DNA of 64,000 nt from Angiostrongylus vasorum (GCA_018806985.1 JADANN010000439.1:127001-191000), one strand, 5' to 3'. Shown: positions 11,205 to 24,827, numbered from the stretch's first letter. Numbers and translations are program-made. The notes: generated from the letters alone by a model not told the origin.

Positions 11205-11595
11205 CTATGTAAAATATATAACGCATTATAATGAAACGCTAACCACGGAATTATAATTATCTTTTAACTTCTGACACTTCGCATCTTGCCCGAGACCAAA
11301 AATTTGCTAGCTTTTACAGCGGAAACGATAAAGAAGCAAACGATGACGAAGGAGACAGACAACATACGCCGATTTCTTCCTTATCTTAAGTCCTTCCTAA
11401 TGAAGTCCCAAAAAAAGTTTAGGAAACGACAAGTTAAGCATCTGGTATAGCTATGGTTTCGTGAACATTTTAGGATCGTGATAAATGTCTGCTACGGAAT
11501 TCACTAACGAGAACACATGTGGCCAAAATACGTCCACAGTAACTGATAACACGCAGCTCAATTACATAGATGGGGTGATTACTTGATATTTGATG
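11205..11595. other. No gene seen
   Basis: About 390 bp between SINE-A and repeat C with no supported feature. Confidence 0.45.
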
Positions 11596-11965
11596 CTTGA
11601 ACGGCCCGTCCTCACTAGTTGTGGGAGCCCCAGCATAATCACCATTTTTCGGAGATTTGCTGGTTAAGCCATTGTGGTTTCCTGGAATTCCGTGGACAGC
11701 CCGGCCAAAGTCTGCCCCCAGGTCGTCACCACAACAGGCAGTCGCAGCCCTTGTGGATCAGAGGGAGATTTGCCACCATGCTACTTTGATACCAGGACGG
11801 TGGTGGATCCCGGTATTGGTTTACTCTCAGCTGAGCTTCGTGATGGAAACGCCGGCCTCCTTCTCAGCTTAGGAGACCCTGCTGGAAGGATGAATCCCCC
11901 GCTGTACATCGCAGTCCGACACCCAGGAACACCTCCCAGCCACGATGAGGTGGTAAACCGTTAGG
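11596..11965 (+). repeat. Repeat C, copy 1 (full length)
   Basis: Begins CTTGAACGGCCCGTCCTCAC and ends GAGGTGGTAAACCGTT. Inside are GGCCAAAGTCTGCCCC, GATTTGCCACCATGCTACTT and GGAACACCTCCCAGCCACGA. Five copies occur in the window. It is richer in G+C than its surroundings. Frames are not conserved between copies, so it is probably non-coding. Class unknown. Confidence 0.85.
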
Positions 11966-13526
11966 AGGATGAGGTGATTATGTCACATTATTATAGATTT
12001 ATGAGACTACAGAGAAGAACAGGTTTATGATGGACGAAAAAAACACTAAAGAGGGTGAGGAATGTAGAGCTGTTCAATTATGTGCCACAGCTTACATCAC
12101 TTTTTACTAGTATGAAACTGATTGCAGACGTCACTTGGGCAAAACAGTATCTCCATTGGCCCACAATTGCTTGACAGCGAAAGGATAAAAAGGATGAAAG
12201 GTGAAACGTTGGCATTGAATAATCCCTGAAGGATGTGTCATACACTTGACCCCGTTTGTAGCATCATATGGATCAAAGAACTCTGACGTATACAATGACT
12301 TTCGCTGGCCTACCGATACCGATTCTCCAACCACAGATGCATAGATGGCAATTGATCAGACCGCGATGCAGGACCGAACCAGAAACCCATGCTGTGGGTA
12401 TTAATGTAGGACACCTCTGAGCACTGTGCGAACGTATGCTTAAAGAACGATATGAACAAAAAGTGTTTTGCGTTACACAGGCAATTCTATTCCAAGTGTG
12501 TCAACTTGGTGGAAAAAAATCGTTTTAGACCACCTCCGTCACTGATGAACTTAGCAGTCACTGAGTTGCACTTAAGTCTCTAGTTTGCCCATAGCGTGCG
12601 TTAGAGCGGTGAAGTGGACTTCGCTCACTGGAACACAACCAGCATCATCCGTTCCTCATGAAACTACGTATTATTAATGCTCTTGGCTTTCAAAGACTCA
12701 AAAACACTTCCTTGAGCATTGCTTTTGGGTTGGGTAAATTCATGGGTAACTTGTGCCTACGGGATCTGCTGATTGAAAGCAACTAGAAGATGAGTCCCAC
12801 GCACTTCCCAGTCATGTGACTGCGGACTGTAGGCCTAATCGAATGGCAGGAAATAATGGGCATGTGTTTAAGTATGCAAGTGCTTATGTTTGCACGGAAG
12901 TATAAGTCAATCAGGAGCAGCAGAAACGGCGAGCCGAAAACCTGAGTCCATGTGTCTCCGAAAAAGACATGGATACTTTTCATCGGCATTAAACACCATT
13001 ATTGGTTAGCTAAAGGAAAATTGTATGAGGAAGATCTATAGCTGAGTCATAGCAAGGATAAAAAAATTGGATACGCGAAAAGATGGTAGAATTGAGATTC
13101 CGTCCAGATTACATATGGCGTATCAAATTTCATTCATGCAAGCACTCCCTCCTCTCTCATAAGTGATAGGTGTGCGACCATCACATGATCGCTTGAAAAA
13201 CAGGACATACGAGCGATGTGATAACATAGAGAGAAAAAATGAGTTTTCTAGGAAACTGCTGAAGAATAAGAAAATCGTACTCATTCCGTAACATATTTCT
13301 TACAACGTTACTAAATTTTAACCAGTAAAAGCGTAAAAGTTCTCAGCGTTAACTCGTCTCCCAAAGATGAACGCATGTCAGGCCTACACGATGACTTTTG
13401 GAAGCTTACCGATCTATCTATTTAGTGTTTTCATTCTCCCAGACAAGTCTGACACCAATCTGCCAACCCCAGAGCGATGGAAGTCTTGGTGAGACTTGGG
13501 CGCAGAATCGAATCAGCAGTCACCTA
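11966..13526. other. No gene; two decayed SINE-A copies
   Basis: Apart from the SINE remnants at 12,180-12,425 and 13,365-13,570, I see only short frames. Confidence 0.45.
12180..12425 (-). repeat. SINE-A remnant
   Basis: CCCTGAAGGATGTGTCATAC and ACAATGACTTTCGCTGGCCT match the SINE-A tail and middle in reverse. The head is badly decayed. Confidence 0.6.
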
Positions 13527-13570
13527 TTCTATGGGTGTTGTTGCAGTGCACCTGTAACCATTGGACTGCG
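13365..13570 (-). repeat. SINE-A remnant
   Basis: CCCAGACAAGTCTGACACCA and CAATCTGCCAACCCCAGAGC mark the central block in reverse. The head side is shared with the first unit of the following tandem duplication. Confidence 0.6.
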
Positions 13571-14163
13571 CATGCTCCTTATAAACTAGTAAGTGGTTCT
13601 ACACCATTGAGAAGAACTACAAAAACGGATCTAACGGCCAGAAAATGAAGAAGACTTCAACTTCTTCTTTGCTATAGAAATAAGCACCATCCTTTCCATA
13701 ATTGACTTAGATTACACGAAAAAAAGGGCAGTAGTCATTGGTGAAAGACAGGCAGTGCAGAACAAGCTATAAAGGAGCAGACAACGAGATGAAAAAAGGC
13801 GAAAAAAAAGGAAAAATTAACAGCTGACAGAGAAACGTCTCAGTGACCGATTCTATGGGTGTTGTTGCAGTGCACCTGTAACCATTGGACTGCGCATGCT
13901 CCTTATAAACTAGTAAGTGGTTCGACACCATTGAGAAGAACAACAAAAACGGATCTAACAACCAGAAAATGAAAAAAGATTTCAAGTTCTTCTTTGCTAT
14001 AGAAATAAGCACCATCCTTTCCTTAATTGACTTAGATTACATGAAAAAATGGCAGTAGTCATTGGTGAAAGACAGGCAGTGCAGAACAAGCTATAAAGGA
14101 GCAACCAACGAGACGAAGAAAGCGAAAAAAAAGGGAAAATTGACAGCTGACAGAGAAACGTCT
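13527..14163 (+). repeat. Tandem duplication, two units of about 324 bp
   Basis: The unit starts TTCTATGGGTGTTGTTGCAG and ends near CTGACAGAGAAACGTCTC. The second unit starts at 13,851. Few differences suggest a fairly recent duplication. The unit includes the head end of the adjacent SINE-A remnant, so the SINE was there first. Confidence 0.9.
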
Positions 14164-15744
14164 CTATCTGCTGAGGCGAATTGATTATCACAAATTTCAT
14201 TAGAAACTGAATGTTGACAGCCGAAGTAAAAAAGGATCACAAGCTTTTATAAAATAATACTTTAGCTGAGATTTTAGCTTCAGTCGTTAGATGGTTGGTG
14301 ACTGGATGTTAACATGGAAATTTTTCCACCACACATAAGAGTTGACATATCTCATATGATAATGCACAGAAGGACTGCAAATAAACGATGAAAAGTGTGG
14401 TTTGAAGCGGAAAGAGAGTAAAACCCAGACCGGACAAGTTCATATTCTCAAAAGCACAATTTCTGAACGACAACTTAAATCTCGCCTGCATGAACCTTTC
14501 CAAATAGAAATTACAAAATGACACTCAGTCTCCGGTTCTTCTCAAAAGTGTAGAAAGTAAAACACTCGTTTCAGAACTCCCACTTTAGCAAATAAATGTT
14601 TTGGAAACTGTTAGATAAATACTACAATCATTTGGATATTCGTTACTCAAAAAGCCTACCTTCATGAGAACATCCAAAGGCTTCAGCAAATTTTTCATAT
14701 GGCTAATATTTTACCAGTTGGGCTGGATCTTCCTTTTTTCTTGAGTCCCAACAAAGCAACAAAAGCCTATTTCAAAGCCCAAGTTGCCATTAGAGGAAGT
14801 CTCCGCCCCTGATGAGTCGCAAGGATCTTTGCCTGATTTGTGACAAAAATTTTTCTTAAGGACTTCAAATACAGCAATGATTCCTAGCAGCCAAATTTCC
14901 ACATAGAAATATAGAATTCTTTGTCAGTTTTCAATAATCCTACTGGAGACGAACTCCTGAAGCACATTGCAGTTCAACACTCGGGATTGTACAGATTAAA
15001 CTCCTAGTAAAAATGGTTACTGCGCATCATAATGTAATTCCTTCATCTTTTTTAGTTACTTTATCCGGCAAATAGACCTACAAGTTTGCCAAATTTCTAG
15101 AATAACTAGTAACGTGAAGAAGATAAGAAGACAAATGTGATGACCTCAGAATAATCGATTCGAACACTTTGCATATCCGATGAATGGAAAACGACGGCAG
15201 CTCCGACGACCTCTTTGTGCCCTTTTTTCGTACTTGGAAAAATAGCCCACGATAACGCGACCCTTTATCAACGCCGTCTTATTTCCATTAAGATTCACAT
15301 TTACGAAAGAAAGACTGCAAACTAAAGGCACAAAACTCGGAATGATTTAGTACAACCACAAAACTGCATGAAGACAAGATTCCCTCGGCCCAACAACTTA
15401 TTTTAACAGAATGGAAACACTATTAACAAACAAGTTATATTGAAGCGTTATCTCATAACCACTATAGCACACACCACTTCATTTCCTGTGAAAACCAATC
15501 CCAGATTCTTATTCCTGACAGAAGAAGCACCTTAAGCGTTACCGCTAGCAAAGGAGTACTATAAAACGTGACCATCTCTTCTAAGATGTTCACCAGCGTA
15601 CTGCAGTTGGAACCAAAACTGCTCGATTGGATCGAAATGCATGAATATTTATAGAAACTATTAATGAGAAACTCGTTGACGAGACTGTTCTCTTCCAGGA
15701 AATGGTTAAGCAGAGACGGTAACTAGTAAGCCCAACACAGAAAA
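14164..15744. other. No supported gene
   Basis: Short frames only. The minus frame at 14,711-14,902 (WLLGIIAVFEVLKKNF, Cys-rich) could be an exon but has no convincing splice sites. Confidence 0.4.
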
Positions 15745-15996
15745 ATTCTTCGTATTCTTGTTGAGCAAACGCGAGGCGTTATTTTTATTCTTTATACACG
15801 AACGAGCTGACGTTTCGGCGGATTTCGCCTTCCTCAGAGCCGCTTTCTATGAGTCTTCCGCTGAGTATGGCGCGTGGAGACCAACCGCACAGGGATTCAC
15901 ATGGAAGCCTAGGCACATTACGAAACGTCAACTTGTTCGTGAATAAAGGATAAAAATAACACCTCGTATTTGCTCAACAAGAATACGAAAGTCGGA
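15745..15996. mobile_element. Penelope-like locus 3: inverted pair of 3' ends
   Basis: The left minus arm (15,745-15,841) and right plus arm (15,919-15,996) share CTCAACAAGAATACGAA at their outer ends and CGAAACGTCA at the inner side. Only 3' tails are present. The left arm has an intact-looking hammerhead-like motif; the right arm starts in the middle of one. Confidence 0.75.
15805..15841 (-). ncRNA. Hammerhead ribozyme-like motif (PLE 3 left arm)
   Basis: On the minus strand: GGCT, CTGAGGA, stem II GGCG/CGCC with a five-base loop, GAAAC, GTC, AGCT. All core positions fit, stem II is longer than in locus 1, and stem III is almost absent. Confidence 0.65.
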
Positions 15997-18413
15997 CGTG
16001 GGACTCAGAAAAATGTACAGAACTGTGAAAAAAATTGGCAGAAGACTAAATTCATGAAAAACACATGGTGAACTCCCAACGCAAGTTGCCGATTCCGAAA
16101 CAGCGAAAGCACATTTCACCTCTAACTAGAAGCTTTTAACAAATATGGTGTCGAGGAATGTTTGAAAAAAAAGACTACAAGTGGTGAACTTGGTTTTCAA
16201 AACTCTGAAGGAAGTCACCAACCAACTAACGGTTTCATAATCCCTCGCCTATCTTTGCATCTTAACATCCATTTTTTTCCAAACTTTTGGAATGCAGCTG
16301 TAACGTGAGATGACACCTCAACATCGTCGATGACTTTATGCTCCACCCATTAATCGCTTGAACGACACACTCAAACAGCCGACTCCAGTAGTAAAGGTCA
16401 TTTCGGATTTCGTAGTTTCGACAAATATACTTTCAACAAAACCAAAAGGAGCGAAGTGAAGCACAACTGGATGGGGTGCAGATCAGATGAGAAAGTTGGT
16501 GAAAAATGAATGAAAATAATGAAAACTTGCTTCCATTAGGATGGTACCGTCCGTGCGAAAAATAACCTCTTCAGTAGTATTGGCCCTTACCTGTCCTATA
16601 GCACTGGTAGGTCAGGTGTACTCTGCTACATTTCTATTGAAGAATTAGACATATATAATCCGAAAAGTTGCTGCTAATTAATTCTCGTTATGAACAAGTT
16701 CAATGCGAATAGGCTAATATTTGCAATACAAACAAACAGAATCAAAAACTTCAGGAGCATTTCGCTATATAGATTAGGATTTTGAGCTTTCAAAGCAAAA
16801 TCTCACTACTAAACTTTGCAGCTTCAGAGCCAACTAACAAAAAGAAGGTCATCAATATTTACCCAAAATGAAAAGAAATTACTGAAAAGCATGAAATGTC
16901 ACATCATCGGTAGTGTAGTGAAGCAACGAGATGACGTCGAGCAGCTGTTCCCTGAGGGGGATCGCGGCCGGTCGTCGCTCTCATGGAATCCGCTTTGTTT
17001 TCGCGTTTTCGTAACATTTTTTTCACACATAAGAGTAACCTGATACAATCATAATAGTGGATGTTACGAGAGTCGTCAACTACTAGTCATCAATATGACT
17101 TTGTAAGAATTATCTTCTTGATTAAATTGCATAGTACCATAAGGCAAACTAATCATGGAAACTTACAAGAACAGCATTTGATGCTGCAGGTATCCATCTA
17201 CCTATGTTTTAATGACTGGGAAGCAGGAAACTTAACCTACCGCAAGTTCAAGTTCACCCAGGATGAGTGGGGTTATTTCAGCCGGGAGTTTTCCACCCCA
17301 ATCAGCACGACTCAGTGCTTCTTAGAAGATCACACTTCACAAAAAAAATAACTGTTGTGGAAATCCGATTCGAATTATTAAGAAGTCGAAGAGAGTGAAG
17401 GCAGTGAAGAATTAGTCACAATGAAAAGTTTTTCATAACAGCCTCTCATAAGCTTATTAATACGACGAAATATTGATTATTCAAAATGAGAAAACAACTG
17501 AGTATGTTTATACGGACCAAATTTGGCGAAAAACTATTCCTCAGCCAAGTAAACGTAGCATCTGCGATCAATTTATCGCTAAAAACATTAGAAGTGGAAC
17601 ATTTTAGAAAAAGTGTGATATCTTTATGTCATTTGGAAAAGTGGAGACCTTAGAGTCGCTCTGGTGCGATATCGGTGAAAGGACGTCTTGGTGCCCCTTT
17701 CAAATACTCGATGATTAGCGGTGCTAGCAATCTATAAATATTAGCAGGAATGTTATTCTAACATATGGAACAACTCAGTTAGGTATTAAGTCTAGGGCGA
17801 CCTGCGGTATAAATCATTTCTAAGTCATAAATACGTAGTGCATCGCCAACAGTAATGGGCTAATAAAATCCAGAAAACTTGTTCCAAAATTCGAGAATAA
17901 CATTCTCATAGCTCAACTAAGTCATAGTGTTCTTTACATGAGCCGCCATCATTTGCTATGCGGATCTTACCACCTTTTTTAATCAATTCATTCCCATGTA
18001 TTTATCATTCTCGAAGCTTTTCAGATTAACGTATAGGTGTACATGTTGCTTGAAGAATTGTGGTCTTCCCTAATGAATGTCGTTGATTTCCGGTTGTCAA
18101 GGTTCTCCATGAAATCCTGGCATAGCTATGGTTCGACGTTCTCAGGCTTTTTTCACGTCCAGTCGCCATTCATTACGGATCAGATGGAGCTCTCACCAGG
18201 AATCCTAGCACCCATTCCAAAACTATCGAGGAATGACAGCGTTGATTGGAACGAGCCAGGTTTGAAAGGAACGGGCTTCGAATAGCATTGCAACCACTGC
18301 GTTGCTTGTGCATTGGAAAACTTGTAAATTCGACATAGTTGATTGTTAAGTATTGTTCAGCTTCCGCATTAAACTGCACAACCAGGTATTAAATTACGCA
18401 TGGAATGCTTAAG
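15997..18413. other. No confident gene
   Basis: Short frames only. A locally G+C-rich patch at 16,930-17,000 is open on the plus strand (QLFPEGDRGRSSLSWNPLCF) and could be an exon, but neither boundary can be fixed. Confidence 0.4.
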
Positions 18414-18690
18414 GGCGCGTGTGGCGCAGTGGTTGGAGGCGCCACTACGACACACACGTGGAATCGATTCCGGCGACCATGGCCCACCAAGCCTCCCATC
18501 CCTCCGGGGTCGGCAAATTGGTACCGGACTTGTCTGGGAGGATAGCAGCACTGGCTCCATACATCGGTAGGCCACCGCGAGTCATTGTAAAGGCCAGATA
18601 TGCATTCAATCACCTCCAACGATACTTAATGAAGTCGAATGCATGGCGCATCCCTCTGGGACTGGCCAACCCCCTAGAGCTTCATCCTTC
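18414..18690 (+). mobile_element. SINE-A copy (best preserved)
   Basis: Head GGCGCGTGTGGCGCAGTGGT, box-B-like GGAATCGATTCC, central block CCTCCGGGGTCGGCAAATTG then GTACCGGACTTGTCTGGGAG, body CGCGAGTCATTGTAAAGGCC, tail CATGGCGCATCCCTCTGGGA. It works as the reference copy for the family. Confidence 0.9.
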
Positions 18691-20339
18691 ATTTATTTTT
18701 TATGGAATGTTTTAAGAAGAATAGGAAACTTCCAGATAAAACTAGATGAGCACTGGATGAGTGGCAGCAGTTAAAAAAGAAAACGTCGGTATTAACGTGT
18801 CGCATTACGTCTACCACAGTAAGCCTTTGAATGAAGTGCTGTTAAATGTTTGCAACAATTAATATAGCGTTTGAAACATAGACACTCAAGGTATGATAAT
18901 AAGAGATGGCTTTCCAAGAAGAAGAGGCGATCAAATTGAATAGTTCCCGACGAGAAGACCATGAATGAGTGCAGTGTTGTTCGTTTCGAATATTGCGATA
19001 GAGTGAGATATCCGACTGACAACAGGTGTCTGAGTGAGTCTACCTCGAAAAAAAAAGGCCGACAAATAGAGCCCATTTCACGAAACACGCCCAGTCGTCG
19101 AAAGAACAAGATTATCGTTTTTACTGTTTTTTTAACGACCACACATCGCGTGCTATGCGGGTCCTAGCACTTCTTTCATTAAACTCGTTTTATCAAATCC
19201 ATCATCAACGAAGTCCTTCGAGTTTCTGCATGGTTTCGGCTTCTTCTTGAAGATGACCGATCTCCTTTATGAATGTTTTTGAACACCACTAGAGTCTACT
19301 CTTCCGTGAAACACGGAATGGCAGTGCTAGACGGTTCTCTGGATCGTAAACAGCTTCCTAGATAAGTCTGGTAGCAGGTTCTCAATTTCGAAGGCACGGG
19401 ATACTTAGTTAGAGCCGAGCATGGTCTAACCAGGGCCACGTGCGAATTAATAAATGGTGTCTATGCTACCTGGACCAGTCATTCTTTACCAGTCAAAACT
19501 TCAAAACTAATAACCAAGATTACTCGCTCTTTAAAAAAACATTCGTCAGGAACTACCTATTAAGCCGGCTTAAAGGTTTAATTGAGGCATCATTCTTTGT
19601 TGGCACACGAAGTCCTTAGAACGACTTAAATTGCACGCTTCTAGGTGAAGTATAAAACCGCAAAAAATAGCTTTGTTAATTGTTTGTTCTCTTATGTATT
19701 CTTGAAGACAGAGGAAGCGCAGTTAAAGATGCCGTTTGAATGCGCGTGGTCACTAGTTCGAGTGTCAGCTGGCCCAACTAGTCCTCTCTTTCATACGGGG
19801 TCGAAAAAAGTGGTTCGAAGTTTCTCTGCAACAAGCTGCATTCGATCTTAAAAGCTGACAAACTATGATGAAGACCTAAAAATGCTCTAGAAAAATCCAT
19901 CCCAAGAATTAAGGAATAATGAACTCGACAAGCATCCAAAAACTTTCATAAATGAGCAAGCTCTTCAAGCAGCGCAGAAATGCATACATAAATCGGAACA
20001 CTTTCGGGGACGACGGTATGCAAAGCAAAGCAATCATCTGAAAGAAATGATGGAATCACACAAAAATACAATGTCTAGTAACGTAAAGAAAAAATAAAAT
20101 GAACACCTGTCGTTAAAAGACAACAAAATCTATGATTACAATTGATGCAAGATTGATGAAAGAGACTCGCAAAGAAACGGTGACACATATTGGACAAGAA
20201 AGTACAATGCTAGATCGGAATCAACGAAGAGCACCATGTTGCACACAACCTACTGTTTCAAAAGACTTTCTCCACTTGGTTTATTGGTGTTTACTCAAGA
20301 GTGATCACAACTTCTATAAATTAGGCAATTTAGAAAGAT
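18691..20339. other. No supported gene
   Basis: Overlapping short frames on both strands. A weak SINE central-block match lies near 19,355-19,410 (AAGTCTGGTAGCAG, minus sense). Confidence 0.4.
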
Positions 20340-20700
20340 AGGAAGCTACTGTCCTTGTTCGATCGGCGTAGATGGCTAAGCTAAACCCAAAATTCGATGT
20401 GCACGTGAGAGAGTTCGAGTTCTCCCGCCTTAAACTTCATTCAGATACACAAAGGCGGCAACTACCTGTAGTGGTTAACTGAGAATGTCCTGGCGTGGTT
20501 ATCCTTGCTTTTCAGAGAAAAGCATGGTCGAGTAGCATTCAACATATCAACGCGAACGAGTCCACCGATCCTAAAGTTGGATTCCAAACCCGCACCTGGA
20601 CCGTTCCATTTCTACGAATGACAATTAGAACACAATATAATGAAAGGAAGAAGTGCTGGGACCTACAAAGCATGTCAAGACGGATCATCTAAGTAAGTGA
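20340..20700 (+). repeat. Diverged SINE-B-like copy
   Basis: Has a tRNA-like head (GGCGTAGATGGCTAAGC, B-box-like GAGTTCGAGTTCTCC) and a tail AAGTGCTGGGACCTACAAAG then GACGGATCA, matching the SINE-B tail. The middle is poorly conserved. Confidence 0.5.
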
Positions 20701-20799
20701 AAAAGCTAGAAATCAAAGTGTTTTCACTTTGCTAGATATGGCGTATCAAAGCATTAGCTGTGTATCGTGTAATCCTTATAGTTATTAAGTAGCTCAAGC

Positions 20800-21318
20800 A
20801 TGAACGAGCAAGGTTCCCATTTGACCATCGCACTCCACAGCTGCTCAATAAGTTTTTTGTTCGCGCTTGAGAAAAACGAAGAAGCATTATATTACTCGCT
20901 TTCTTCCGAAAAAAATCTGATTATCGAGCTAGTCGTTCTCGTGTTACACGTGATGATAGCAGCGATCGTCGTCAAGAAGCACGACCTTTCTGGCTTACCA
21001 AATTTTCGATATTTCAGTATGTACGAGCGTCCTAAACTATTAGGAATAATGCCAGTGAGGCTTGGTTGGGCTTCAAAGCGTACAGTACCAAGATGTCCGC
21101 TCTCTAACAATCACATCTTCAAAGACAATGAAAAAGGTCATCCACTTCTATTCCTATTTTTCATAAGCTATATCCATCAGATCATCTACTACCCACTATC
21201 CAACCCTTTCAATAGTGGATATTTTGTTCTAGCGGTTATTCGTCCACGAGGCTGGCATGTTATTTCTTCGGCGAAGAACTTTATAGCCTCAGCTTTGAAT
21301 AGGATTCACCTCGAATAG
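20800..21318 (+). other. Open frame of 172 codons, unrecognised
   Basis: Among the longest frames outside the laminin gene and the PLEs. It has two hydrophobic stretches (IIELVVLVLHVMIAAIVV and HPLLFLFFISYIHQIIYY) that could be membrane segments. The antisense strand is also open for 73 codons. No family motif, splice site or promoter supports it. It may be chance or an old transposon relic. Confidence 0.2.
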
Positions 21319-23309
21319 CTGAAAGTCCTACTGCCAGACCTCATCAATACACTCTTTTCACGCGCTACTCCCCCACGGTTAGAAAAACTCAGGAGTACAT
21401 GATGTTGCCTCGCTTTCAAAGAGCGCATTTGATTTTGTTGAAACGTAAGCGACTATGGACGCCTAAGAGAGTAAGAGAAATGCTTAGCTGGAGAAATAAT
21501 CAGCAGAAGTGTCCACCTTGCCGAGCGTGCTATCCCTCCTGCTTTAACATAAATGCCGAAAACTTCAACTCTATGTAAGCAAGACAAAGTGAAGTCGGAA
21601 TGCATATACGAGCGATTGGATGAAGGAGTATCACGTGGTTAAAAGAGTGAGTTCAAAGTGGCGCCATACGCCAACCACCAAAGATAACAGAAGTCGTCTT
21701 ATACTTTCAAGAGGTTAAAAATCTGATAAGAGCAGAATGGCGTGCGGCGTAACCTCAACCGCGCAATCGTAATTAAGCATCCAGCAACTGGATTCCAGTA
21801 GACAGTAGGGACGAATGATGTGATATTCTTCGTATCCCACGAAATATCCCAGCACATTATAGGAAAGCCCCTCATTAGACAAGGCCGATTGATAACTTCA
21901 CTTCACTCCATTGGAATAACTGGGCCACTAACAGAAGGAGAGATGATCATCGGTGAACTACCATGAACTAATGTAGTTTATAAGTCTCTCTGACGTTAGT
22001 TCGGCTAAGTCGGAAACTCTTAAGACGATGTTAAGGCAATATCCAGAAACGCCCAGATTCAAGGAAAGTGACCCTCAAATGAAAGATGCAACTGCTCATT
22101 CACATAGAAAACACAATGTAAAAAACTCACAATCCCATTAGATTTCATATCTGTCCAAAAAACTTCTTAGAAAAAGTGTACAAACAAAAGTACAGTCTAT
22201 AAAGAGCGACGAAAGCCCACTGAGCAAGTTTTGATAAAGTTTTTAGTTTCTAGAATTTACCACTTCGATAATCACGTTACAGGTTTCTGTCCATTTCCTC
22301 AAAAGAACGGATTTCGATGCACTAAAAACCATCTTTGTAATTTTTTCTTTCTTGGCCTCGTTGTAATAATTTCCACAGATCTTTTCAGTGCATACCCATA
22401 ACATTAATGAAGCCGTAACAAATGAATGATATGAAGATTGTAGAGATCGTAAAATATGTAAAGCTAGGACTTGTTTCCGTTCACAAAAAAAATCGTCTAG
22501 CAGTTAAAAACTAAGGAAGAAGTTTTAGGTGTCTACAAATCTTCCAGTTTGGAGTCTAACGGCGAAAATCCATGTAAATTGAATTCGTTCTTAACCAATG
22601 TGTTCCCTCCTGTTTCACATCAGAAATTCATTGATTCAGGACGCTTCTGCGGAGCTGCGAAAACGGGTTGCTTACCGAACTCCCTAAACATAGGATTTAA
22701 GACGTTGACGAATATGAGGGATAGCGATGCTTCACCGTATCCCTAATTAATTCCATAAACGGCGTACATGTAGTGTAGTGGTTGGGAATCCGCTAGCAAT
22801 GTAGAGGACCTTTAGCTCGCCCTTGGATCCGGGTTAATCAAGCTCTAGTAAAAGAATCCTCTGAGGCCGAAAAATTGATATAATGGATTAGTTCGGGAGG
22901 ATGAAAACACTGATATCAATATTTCCCTAGATCATCAAGCTAAAATGAGGTTGGTGGTAAAAAATTTCAAAAAAAATATAAGCTCGTGTTAGCTTAATAA
23001 TCTAAGAGAATATACCTTTCACAATGATTCTTAATCCTTAAGGAAACGGGTTTATTCTCAGTAAAACGACTTTGACAAGTTGGATGGATTGTTTTCTCAG
23101 TGGCAGATAATGTCTCACTGCAACTAGCTATGAGGAATTTTCGAGCATGCGCATCTAGAACTGCCACTACCAACCCTAGCCTCTTCACAAAACAGTTGTA
23201 GCATTTTATAGAAAGCGAATGCACAAACGATTCATATAATTATTTGATTGGCAGAGTGTTTAACTGGTTGAATGATTCGTTGGCTGACTACGGCAAATAA
23301 AAGGAGAAA
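21319..23309. other. No supported gene
   Basis: A tRNA-like fragment lies at about 22,767-22,860 (TGTAGTGTAGTGGTTGGG, GGATCCGGGTTAATC), probably a SINE head. CTCGTGTTAGCTTAATAATC at about 22,983 resembles a repeat end seen also near 26,305, 36,909 and 43,830. Confidence 0.4.
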
Positions 23310-23575
23310 GGATAACGCTCTAGGCGTCGATCAAACCGTGACCAATACGTCATGCATCCGACTTTACTAAGCATCATTAGAACAGACATAATGCATAATT
23401 GACAATATCATGATTCGCGGTGGCCTACCGATGTATCGAGTCATTTCTGCTATTCTCACAGAATAGGGTTTGGCACAAATTTGCTGATCCTTGAGTGATA
23501 AAAGCCTGGGTTAGTCGGGCGTGTGGGATCGACCCAATGTGTATTGCAGGGTACCTCTAACCACTGCTCTAGACG
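23310..23575 (-). mobile_element. SINE-A copy, diverged
   Basis: Plus-strand landmarks are TGATTCGCGGTGGCCTACCG, the central block (GGGTTTGGCACAAATTTGCT) and CCTCTAACCACTGC near the head. Confidence 0.7.
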
Positions 23576-24827
23576 TTCCCATTACAACAAATAGCGTTGC
23601 TTGAATGGTCTAAACGTTGTAAGTTTTGTTGTATTTAAGTAGGCAGAGAAATATACTTGGAGATGAAAGACACAAAAGACGTTAGCAAAAATTATTGCAA
23701 GATCTATAAATAACGTTTTGGAAAGACGATACTATGGAATTTCTATGGCTGAATTTCTTTCAGTTTTATGTTGCTAAATAACTTATTCACCAGCGATCGT
23801 GAATCCTCGAAATCTTGCTTACCAATGTAAGTTAGAAGCCGAATATTTGAAAAACGTAGCAATTTAGAGAAAGCAATAGAAATGTTGTTTTTTTTAATTT
23901 GTGGGTTTTCACGAGTACTGTAGAAAAAAAACTATTGATGGTGGAAACAAGAGATTAATCGGCGGCATGAAGGCGGAACATCCACAATGATTTTCTAACG
24001 TCAGAGAGCGTTTCCAATTAACTGAAGGCATCTCCAAAACGGATACGTAAGGAAAATTTCGAATTAAAGACTTGTCTATGATTGGTAAACATGGTGAACA
24101 AGTCAGGAAATCTCTGCAAAACCTACAATATTAGTGATTAGATGAGATACATAGAGTAAAGTCCTTCAAGTTGGCACTTACGTTAAGAAGTAACAACTTA
24201 TCACCTTAGTGCTCAGAGGTGCCAGTAAATACACCCTTGGTTTTTGGCTCGATCTCTTATCTCTAGCTAACCAAGCACTCTCATTGCGAGGTCGGCAAAT
24301 TAGTAAAAAGCTTGTCGAAGAACTTCGTTCGATCCGCAAGTGTCTGCGAGTGATTCGACCAGCATTCAACGACATCACGAAGAAGATAAAGTCCATAAGT
24401 GGCACCCAAACACACACGGAAAAACGAAAATCTTCTGCTGTAAACCGGGATGATGGTTGATAGGAAGGGAATTGAATGAACAAGCTGTTCAGTGATGACG
24501 AAATGTATAAATAAAAGGTAGTCTCCACACAGACGATTTTTCTCTTCTTTCAAAAAGAAGGCCTGATTTTAATGTGCGCACGTCGGAAAGAGAATAATGG
24601 GCTTGATGATTGGGAGGAAATAACGAAATGGTAAGTGGAGAATGATGAAAGGAAAATAGGCAACGATAAAAGTGATTGAGCAGAGGAAAAAAAAATAACA
24701 GCAAGGACCACAGGAAGAAAATAACGTGTGAATGTGTGGAACAGCACAAAAATCTGATGAAGTAAGAAAAACAACAAATAAAAAAATCAGGAACAAAGAC
24801 TGAAAAAGGAAAACATGAAGAATGAAC

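Noticed and set aside
11657..11964. Two overlapping plus-strand frames as a gene
   Set aside because: They lie within repeat C and the frames are not conserved in copies 2, 3 and 5.
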